A stretch of DNA of 64,000 nucleotides. It comes from an uncultured Erysipelotrichaceae bacterium (lineage in GTDB: Bacteria > Bacillota_I > Bacilli_A > Erysipelotrichales > Erysipelotrichaceae). The translations under genes and the position numbers were made by a program. The notes below the pieces were generated by a model, which was given only the letters and a program-made list of their open reading frames with translations, did no database searches and had not been told where the DNA came from. This document shows positions 53,143-61,800 of this stretch, piece by piece. The stretch spans positions 1 through 64,000 of the forward strand of contig CANOSP010000009.1 in assembly GCA_947569705.1 (NCBI GenBank), in the 5' to 3' direction. Each line of letters begins with the position of its first letter. Position 1 is the first letter of the stretch.

Positions 53143-54162
53143 ATGAGCACAAAGTTGGAAATTGCGGATGCACTTGATTACAATCAATTAAATCAAGCTT
53201 ATGATGAATATTGCAAGAAAATTCTAAGCAATAAACAAATATTGGCATTGATTATGAAAGAATGTGTTTCTGAATACAAAGACCTGCCTGTTGAGGAAAT
53301 ATCGCGTTATATTGAAAATGATCCGCAGCTGAATGTTACAATAGAAGATGATACGGGTAAAATAAAAGGTCTGAATACCGAAGATCGATCGATACACGGC
53401 GCAGTCATTAAATACGATATACTATTTGATGCGAAGCTGCCCGATTCATCAGAGAATGAGACGATTGGATTATTTATCAATATTGAAGCACAAAACAGCA
53501 GTTATACATTTTATCCGTTATTAAGTCGAGCAGTATATTACTGCAGCAGATTATTAGCCGGACAGAAAAACAGAAAAGGCGGATTCACACATTCAAACTT
53601 TAAGGAACTGAAAAAAGTATATTCTATTTGGATTGTGATGAATTCATCAAAGCAAACAGAGGGAGTATTTAATAAATATACGATCAAAGAAGAGTGTTTT
53701 GAAAAGGAATATCATTTTCCGATAGAAGAATACGACAAGTTGTCTGTTGTAATGATCTATCCCAACAGCGGATATGATCTTAACGATCAAGAACATAGCT
53801 TAATGGAAATGTTATACATACTATTTAAAGCTAAAATGACGCCAAGTGATAAAAAGTGCCAATTAGAAAAAAACTATGGTATAATGATGACAAAGCAAAT
53901 AGATGAGGAGGTCGAAGAGATGTGCAATCTATCACAGGGGTTGAGAGCGGAAGGAATCAAACAGGGAATAACACAGGGAATCAAACAAGGAATCAAACAA
54001 GGAATAACACAGGGTGTTGTTAAGGGCAGAATAGAAATGGCATATGAGATGGTGATTCGTATGATGAAAAAAACGCAAAAGTCAGCGAATGAAGTAATGG
54101 AACTTTTAGATATAGATGAAACACTCCGACCGGAAATAGAGAAAATGATGGATTCAAAATAG
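53143..54162 (+). CDS. Rpn-family PD-(D/E)XK nuclease / putative transposase
   Basis: 339 residues. The PD-(D/E)XK core shows as D in 'AVIKYDILFDAKL' and E-x-Q in 'IGLFINIEAQNSS', followed by 'YYCSRLLAGQ', typical of Rpn (recombination-promoting nuclease) proteins. The C-terminal end has five GI-K/T-QG units (~266-290), a spacer repeat common in this family, then a short helical tail. Rpn proteins cut DNA and stimulate RecA-independent recombination; a defence role is suspected for some. AAGGAGG precedes the ATG. Stands alone, flanked by hairpins. Confidence 0.82.
   Translation: MSTKLEIADALDYNQLNQAYDEYCKKILSNKQILALIMKECVSEYKDLPVEEISRYIENDPQLNVTIEDDTGKIKGLNTEDRSIHGAVIKYDILFDAKLPDSSENETIGLFINIEAQNSSYTFYPLLSRAVYYCSRLLAGQKNRKGGFTHSNFKELKKVYSIWIVMNSSKQTEGVFNKYTIKEECFEKEYHFPIEEYDKLSVVMIYPNSGYDLNDQEHSLMEMLYILFKAKMTPSDKKCQLEKNYGIMMTKQIDEEVEEMCNLSQGLRAEGIKQGITQGIKQGIKQGITQGVVKGRIEMAYEMVIRMMKKTQKSANEVMELLDIDETLRPEIEKMMDSK
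53956..54020 (+). repeat. Short in-frame tandem repeats in the Rpn gene
   Basis: Five copies of a 12-bp unit (GGAATCAAACAG with the variants AAACAA and AACACAG) encode the GI-K/T-QG units. They could change number without shifting the frame. Confidence 0.75.
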
Positions 54163-54205
54163 TTAATCACGATAACCTAATCAACCTAAATTATTGCAGT
54201 GTAAT

Positions 54206-54243
54206 AGCTTTTCGTTTCAAATATGTATACGAAACGGGAAGCT
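54206..54243 (+). other. Long stem-loop after the Rpn gene
   Basis: AGCTTTTCGTTTC (54206-54218) pairs over all 13 positions with GAAACGGGAAGCT (54231-54243) when two G-U pairs are allowed; 12-nt loop AAATATGTATAC. No T-run, so not a simple terminator. Confidence 0.5.
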
Positions 54244-54250
54244 GAAATAC

Positions 54251-54295
54251 AGGCAACCTACTGATACACTAAACAGATCAAGGTTGCCTATTTTT
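54251..54295 (+). terminator. Terminator of the Rpn gene
   Basis: AGGCAACCT (54251-54259) and AGGTTGCCT (54281-54289), 21-nt loop, followed by ATTTTT. Confidence 0.8.
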
Positions 54296-54489
54296 ATATG
54301 TATTTTCTTGATCTTTTGATGATAAATGCTATCTGAGAATAAATAAATATTCAATGTATAAATTTCAATGATGATTCATAACAAGAGATATATGACTGTC
54401 CCTTGAAGGCTGAAATCAAAGCTTATTCGATTAATAAAAGGGTTTCTATACTATAAAAAGTGTATTTAAAGACAACTTTGTAAATTATA

Positions 54490-54518
54490 TAGACAATTCA
54501 TTCTTATTTTGATATACT
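54490..54518 (+). promoter_or_regulatory. Promoter of the sigma-factor gene
   Basis: TAGACA at 54490-54495, 17-bp spacer, TATACT at 54513-54518 preceded by TGA (extended -10). It is a vegetative-type promoter rather than an ECF AAC/CGT pair. Confidence 0.65.
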
Positions 54519-54552
54519 AAAAAAGAACATGAATAAGAAAGGATTTGTAAAC

Positions 54553-55578
54553 ATGGATAGATCGGTTATTCGTTTTGTAAAAGAAATGCAGGCGGGAAAT
54601 GAACAAGCATTTACAGAACTTTATCGTGCAATATACGATGATGTTTTTCGTATGGTTTATTCCCATGTACATAATCAAGCCGATGCTAAAGATGTAACGC
54701 AGGAAGTTTTTATTTCGTTATATCATAATATCCATCGTTTAAATGATCCCGAGGCTTTTCCTCTGTGGGTACAAAGAGTTGTATTCACCCGTTGCACGCG
54801 ACTGTTTCGTAAGCGCAAAGATTCCTTGATCAACGATAGTGATGCGCTGACTCTTTCGTATGAAGCGGAAAAAGAACTTGACTTCCTGCCGAAAGAGAAG
54901 TTCGACAATGAAAGAGAACAGGAACTGATTCATGAGATGGTAAGCAAACTGCCGCTAAAGCATCAGGAAGTTATTAACTGCGTGTATTTTCAACAAATGA
55001 GTTTAAAGGAAGCGGCACAACTCTTGAACAGACCGCAGGGAACAATTAAAAGTCAACTGTATGCGGCAAGAAAGGAGCTTTCTGCTTATATCAGTGAATA
55101 TGAACGCAAAAATCAACGGAAGATTAATTTCTACGATTTAGGGATACCGGCTGCGACAGGATGGTTTTCATGGAGCGGAATTTCTAAATATTGGGTACGT
55201 ATAAAATCATCATCAATGTTTTGGAAAAGCGGAGTCGGAATCAGCACGGTGGCTGCGACTGTGGCATTTGTTGCGACGGGCATCAGTGCTTACCAGATTA
55301 TAAATACTCAAGGCAGTCAAGGCAATCAGCCGCAGGTTCCAATTAAGCAACAGGAGAAAATGAAAGAAATAGAAGTATTTAATCGTCGTATAAATACGCC
55401 TCAGGATGCATATTTTGCTCTTGTGGATTGGGGAGTTACACCGACAATCGCAAAGAATAAAAGCAAACAGGAAATTGCCGAAATGAAAAAGCTGGTGAAT
55501 ATTTTAGCTAAAGATCAAGGGATTTACTGGAATCGCTATCTCAATGAAGGATGGAACATTGTATTTGAAGTGAAATGA
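54553..55578 (+). CDS. Membrane-tethered ECF-type sigma factor
   Basis: 341 residues. Sigma region 2 at ~5-75 ('DVFRMVYSHVHNQADAKDVT', 'QEVFISLYHNIHRL') and region 4 at ~115-165 ('LPLKHQEVINCVYFQQMSLK', 'LLNRPQGTIKSQLYAARKEL'). Ordinary ECF factors end near here. This one continues ~60 residues, crosses the membrane once (~226-248, 'ISTVAATVAFVATGISAYQI') and has ~93 residues outside. It thus looks like a sigma factor with a built-in sensor that may need release from the membrane. ATG 54553 has AAAGGA 9 nt upstream. The next gene, after a strong terminator, is the giant surface protein; no separate anti-sigma gene is seen. Confidence 0.82.
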   Translation: MDRSVIRFVKEMQAGNEQAFTELYRAIYDDVFRMVYSHVHNQADAKDVTQEVFISLYHNIHRLNDPEAFPLWVQRVVFTRCTRLFRKRKDSLINDSDALTLSYEAEKELDFLPKEKFDNEREQELIHEMVSKLPLKHQEVINCVYFQQMSLKEAAQLLNRPQGTIKSQLYAARKELSAYISEYERKNQRKINFYDLGIPAATGWFSWSGISKYWVRIKSSSMFWKSGVGISTVAATVAFVATGISAYQIINTQGSQGNQPQVPIKQQEKMKEIEVFNRRINTPQDAYFALVDWGVTPTIAKNKSKQEIAEMKKLVNILAKDQGIYWNRYLNEGWNIVFEVK

Positions 55579-55594
55579 TTCACTTCTTTTTTTT
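55567..55594 (+). terminator. Terminator of the sigma-factor gene
   Basis: GAAGTGAA (55567-55574), short loop including the stop codon, TTCACTTC (55579-55586), eight T. Confidence 0.9.
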
Positions 55595-55629
55595 ACCATT
55601 TTTTACATGGTGATAATTAAAAGAGATTG

Positions 55630-55638
55630 TGTTATACT
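55630..55638 (+). promoter_or_regulatory. Possible promoter of the giant surface-protein gene
   Basis: Extended -10 TGTTATACT (TG 55630-55631, TATACT 55633-55638). The leader to the start codon would be about 180 nt, AT-rich, with no known riboswitch seen. Confidence 0.5.
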
Positions 55639-55826
55639 CTTAAGCATCACTATTTTGATTTTTAATTATTACTTTTATGTGTTCTTTTTGGTAAATTTTA
55701 TATGTGATTTATATTACGTTTTTAAAACTTAAAAACTTAATCCGAATTAGTTAAAGAAATTTTGAACCGATATAGAATTTGTTGGTACCAATGAGTAGGA
55801 GAACTGTATCAGAAAGGGATGTTTCT

Positions 55827-58800
55827 ATGAAAAAAAGATTTTTTGTTTTATTTATTTCAATATGTTTGATAATGCCGATGATAGTATTGAGATTAATGGA
55901 TATGGGATTGTTTGCGGCAGGAACAATTATTAATTCAGCACATAATGAAGCGGTGAATTCACTTCAAACAGGTGATCAAGTACATTTAGGAATAACCGAT
56001 GATGATAATTATACGGTATTGAATAAAAAAGATGGTTTTTTATATTTGTTAAAGACAAACGGAACTGATAACACTCCTGTGAATTTCTCTACTGCGGAAG
56101 TTCAAGCAAACGCTTATCTAAGTGATGCTAATTTTGGTGTAGTCGGGAAAGCACATCTTCTTTCACCGGGATATAATGTAGGATTAATTTCCAAAGCTGA
56201 ATTAAATGCCCTTTCTGTTGTGTCAGATGATAAGCTGGTAGGTGCAGTGCCGTCTGTTACAGATAAGTGGTGGTTGGCAGATAAAGACTCACCGGCGAAC
56301 AGAGCGAGTTATGCAACGGAAGATAACTCATTTGTCGGAACCAATGAAGTAAAAACGACTGTGGTCGTTGACGGAAAGTGTGATGTGTCATCAAAAACAG
56401 AAACCGGAGTTTTACCGATAGACACCGTTAATGATCCGCGTGTGCCTAACGGAAGAGAAGTTGCCAGTGCCACCTTAAATATATATCATTACGGCGGAAG
56501 TTTGAAAAGAACTGCTTATACAAGTTCAACTTGCAGCGGAGCAGTAGCCGGTTCAACTGGGTTTGGCAGTGCTACGTATGCGTATAATTATTCAAAAGAT
56601 ACTAACGGCAGGGAAAGCTGGACACGAGCCAGCGGCGGTGCGCTAGTGGCTTCACTGATAGCAGTGGAACAATGGCGACCTCGAGTAGTTTTGGATCCGA
56701 ATGGCTCAACAGTTATACAAAACGCTTCGATCTCTTCTACCCGAACCAAAGGTACTTGTTACTTGATGGTTGTAAATAATAACAGTATGTACGTTGACGG
56801 AACAACCAGCGGTAACGGATCATCATATAAACCTACCGGTACCGGTTCAGTGAACGCCAGTGTAAAATCCTTTTCCAATGTTACCTATCGTGATTTCTAT
56901 TGTGAAGGTCAAACTAATGCTGCCGGAAATGCGTTAATTCGTCCTTATGTAAAATTGAAGGCTTCCGATGTGATTATGCGTAATGATGCAAAACGTGCTT
57001 ATGCACCGACTGCTGTTTTAAGTACTACCGCTCTTCCTGAATCTGATAATTCGGGAAGCTATTTGACATTACAGACATCAAAGCTGAATGTGAAATTAAA
57101 CAGCGCAGAAAAGGGTGTCTTAGGTAATGTCTATGAAGTTGAAAAACCAAAGAACGGTACAATTATTAGCTTGCCTGTATATTTCGGTACAGATAATTTA
57201 TCAGAGGGTGCTCGTTATGTATCGGCTGAAGCAATCGATGCGAACGGTGATGCAGTCTACAGCGTATTAGCGAATGTAGGAACAGGAAATACAGCTAATG
57301 TTAATATCAATTATGCAAATTTGTTGAAAGCAGATGCTAATTCATTTAAAGTAACCTTATATTTAGAAGACGGTGGATATAAGAATACAGCGTATCGCAG
57401 TAACGGTACGGAAATTACGGTGAAATTAAAAGATTCGCAAAACATTCGTTTTGATGCGAATACTCCGGGAACATTAACTTACGGAAGTAAACTTACCGTA
57501 AATGCGGAACTTTATGATTTTGAAACTGATTCTAACGGTGATATTAAGCAATCACGCAGTGATTTAACTTTCGCAATCGGTGCGAATGATTATTCAAAAG
57601 TTTATATTGAAAGTCAAACTTATGATAAGACACAAGGAAAGGGAAAAGTAACCATTGTGCCGTTGACAGGTACCGGAAGCATTACGTTGAAAATTTCAAA
57701 AAACGGTGATGATAAATATTTTGCCGCAGAAGAAAAAACAATAACTATTCAGCTGGCAAAGAAACCTTTGACATTAGTACCTTCCAACCCGCCGGGAATT
57801 ACTGCAGCTATCGGAGATCAGATGCCGAGTCTTGAACCGGAAGCTTTAATTTTAAACAGCGGTGACGGATTGGTGAGCGGAGATACAGTGCCTGTGGACT
57901 TATATCCGTATTTAGAACGTGTGGACAGTGCTTTGGCACAACATCCGGCGGTGAACGGTGTCATTGAAAATCCGGGTTCATGGAAATTGTTATTCCCCGA
58001 TCCTAATACCTTAACGGGAAACAATATATCGCAGTTTTTAAGTAAATATGATCTGTATTTTGAAGATTATCATGATGATAACGATCATGTATTTACCGTA
58101 GATCCTAACGGTGTACTGGAGCGATGGATTGAGATTTATTCTCCGTTGCCGAAGGTCAATGACTGGTACCGAGCGCCGGTAACGCTGCGTCCTTCACAAG
58201 AGGCAAAATATTTCGGTTATTTTGATATTGCGCTTGTAGAAAAAGGGGTAGACGGTACATTTGATTCCGATATTGTATTTACTGATGATACTACAGGTAT
58301 AAAACCGATTATCAAGTTAAAGAAAAATGACGGAGATATTAGCCCTGCCAAACAATTAAATGCCAAAATAAAAATTGATCAAACTAAGCCCAGTGCGATT
58401 ATTCATGTTCCGAGCGGGTGGGCGAATTTAAAAAAGACTATCAATATTCAAGCGATTGATTTAACAAGCGGCATTGATACGACTGACAGTAACAGTGTAA
58501 AGGTATCTTATATTGATTCAAGCGGCAATAAGAATCCGATTACTTTAAATAATACCGGCGGCGGAAGCTATTCATTTGATGCCGCAAATAACGGATTATA
58601 TGAAATTATTGTAAAAGATCGTGCCGGTAATGAAATCACTACTTTCAAGAATATTCAACAGATTGATACAACTCCTGCATCGATTACAGCATCCTTAGGT
58701 AATTTATCAGCCGACGGAGATTATCACGACATCAATGTGAACAGAGTAGAGCCTGATTCGGGAATTGATTATATTCAAGTGTGGTATCAAGGTGACGGTG

Positions 58801-61800
58801 ATACAGAAATGTCACTGGTCGGGTATTTGAATCGAACTCTGTCCGCTCAAACTTATCAGGCACAGATGAACGGTCGCTATGAATTCAGAATGAAAATCGG
58901 ATCGGGAGATATTTTGAAAGCCGATGTGCTGGTGGCTGATATTACACAGATTCGTCCGGTTGTCGGAATGAATGCGATTAATATGGGCGATAATTCAGTT
59001 TATATCGATAATACTTGGATTAATCAGAATGTTAAAGTTACCTTAAGCAATATCAATGTGAAGTTTACTGATCCGGTTACTTATCAATACAGAAAAATAA
59101 GTGATACAAATTGGATTGATTTGGCTGCTGATGAATTGGAAGTTACTACAAACACTTGGATCGATGAATTATATGAGTTCCGTGCAGTATCGGCAGATGT
59201 GGAATCACGTCCTGTGACACTTACGGTCAAAATTGATAAAGAAAAACCGCAGCCGCCGAAAATGGAACACGATGAACGATTAAGTGATAACTATGAATTT
59301 ATTGATAAGGCAGAAATCATTGGGCATGTTATACCGAAGCCAAGCAAAATAGCGCAAACTTGGGAATACAGCTTAGATGACGGAAAAACATGGATACCTG
59401 CGGTTAATGATAAGATTGACTTATCTGTCTTAGGTGATTACGATCTGCAGGTAAGAACCGTAGATGAAGCCGGCAATATCAGTGATGTAGATACTTATCC
59501 GGTGCATATCAAAGGAAAGAATTCACAAACGATTGAATTTGATGAGGTTCCTGCGTTTGTGACTTACGGTACGACTGCCAGAATTACTGCTAAAGTTACG
59601 AGTGATTTATCAGAACAGGCAAACACACCGTTAGTGTTTACAATCCCTTCCGGTTCAAAGGATAAAATGGATATTGTACAAGGCTATGATCCTAAAACCG
59701 GAGAAGCATGGGCAGAGCTGCATCCTAAAAACGGTGATGTATTCTTTGATATTGAAATATCAAAAGCAGGAGATGACAAGACATTTGCGGCAATGACAAA
59801 AACCAAGGTCATACCGCTTCATAAGGCACCACTGACTGTTCATCCTGAAATTATTCACGGTAAAGTTGTAGGTGATGTGATGCCTACCTTGACTTCAGTC
59901 GGGAACGGTCTTGTCAATAATGATTCGATTCCTGCCGCATTGACAATTAATCTGACTCCGGACGCATCGACAAGTGATCCTTTACCTACCGACAGCGGAA
60001 ATCCTTTGATTACTCATGCGGGAACTTGGCAAATGACATATCCGACTGATATTTTAACAAGCAGCGGAATGGCTGATTTTGTTAAAAAATATGATATAAC
60101 TTTAGAAGATTATAACAATGATACGGATTATGTATTCACGACTGCAGATAACGGAATCCCTGACAGCTGGGTTATTGTAACTCCGGATCCGAATATTGAC
60201 GGGTGGAATAATACAAATGTTACAATCTCTTTGGCAGATGCGGCAATCGCGGAAGGCTACACCTCTTTGGCATTGATTGAGCATGGGGTTGAAACAAAAT
60301 ACGGTACTTCTGTTTTATTAGATAATGAAACTACCGGGATGACACCGGTTGTCGTATTGAAAAAACCGACAGAAACAAGCGGTTTTAAATCACTTCGTTA
60401 TGTAAAAATAGATAAAAGTGTACCACAGGGAATTGTTACAATCGATCGAGAACTCGATTGGACAAACACAGATAAAAAGGTCTCAATTAAAGTGAGCGAC
60501 AGTTACAGCGGTGTAAAGGATGTAATAGTTACCGATGATGCGGGAAATTCAATAACACTTATCGCAGAATCTGCTTCTGTTTATACTTTCTTCTCTGACA
60601 ATGAAGATTATCATCTCAAAGTCATTGATAAGGCGGACAATGTATTTGAGTATGATTTCAAGGTGGAACGCATTGATAAGACAGTACCGACAATTATTGC
60701 GAATCTCGGTGCGTTAAGTGCTGATAAAACAAGTCAAGATATTGATGTTATCGCTGCTGTGGGTTCTTCCGGTGTACAATCTTTTAATGTATATTATAAA
60801 GAAAATGCTTCAGATGCTTATCCAAACACACCGATTCATACCTTGGATCCGACGCAGTTGACTTGTGTTTATAAAGCGCAGAAAAACGGCTGGTATCGCT
60901 TTGAAATTGTCAATCAAGTGAATCAAAAAGCTGCGGCAGAGGTTGAGGTGGTTGATGTCGCTGCGGCCTATCCGATCATAGCTATACAGGCTGAGGTGGA
61001 TGATGGTATTCATACTCCTTATACAAGCGGAAAATGGGTCAACAAGGATATTAATATCACTTTGAGCAATACGAATACAGCAGTTACCGAAGCAGTTAAA
61101 TATCAGTATAAGAAGATTGGTGATACTGCTTGGACCGATATTACCGGAAACCAGTTTAGTATTAAAGAAAGCAAATGGCAAAATGAAACATATGAATTCA
61201 GAGGCGTAGTAACAGGCGGTGAAGGCGGAAGCACCTCGATTCATATATGTATTGATAAAGAAAAGCCAAAGGTTCCGACCATTGAAAATGCGGGGCAATT
61301 TACTGCCGATCATGCGTTCGGAGCGCCGCTTATGATAAAAGGAAGTACCGAGCCGAAAAACAGCGGGATTGCTCAAAAAATTTATGTCAGTAAGGATCAC
61401 GGCATTACTTGGGAAGAAATGATTGATCATAAATTAACAATTACTCAACCTGATAATTATGAACTGTTATTTAAGACAGTCGATGAAGCCGGAAATGAAA
61501 GTGATGACAGTAAAATTCATTATGTGAATGTAAATGACGGAACTCCGTTAATTGAAATTAAATTGAATAACAATGCCTTAAAGGATATTTTAAAAAGCAT
61601 CACCTTCGGATATTTCTTCAAAGACAGTGTAGATGTGGATGTTGAGGTAGAATGGTACGGAGTGGGGAACGGTGATATTTATTATATTTTAGATGACAGT
61701 GATACTCCGAGTGTGCCGGCAGACAATGATCCGCGCTGGATAAACGGAGACCATACGACTATAGATCCCGATCGTAAAACGATGATTTATGCGAAAGCGG

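Larger units (their letters stand above)
54163..54552. other. Intergenic region with two hairpins and a promoter
   Basis: Beyond the hairpins at 54206-54243 and 54251-54295 and the sigma-factor promoter at 54490-54518, the stretch 54300-54480 is AT-rich and shows no open frame or known RNA. Confidence 0.5.

Noticed and set aside
53950-54025. Short tandem repeats as a possible CRISPR or iteron array
   Set aside because: 12-bp units with no spacers, wholly inside the Rpn reading frame, coding for a repeat known from that family.
60810-61430. 206-residue minus-strand open frame
   Set aside because: It is the antisense shadow of the giant surface-protein gene; no start context and no family features.
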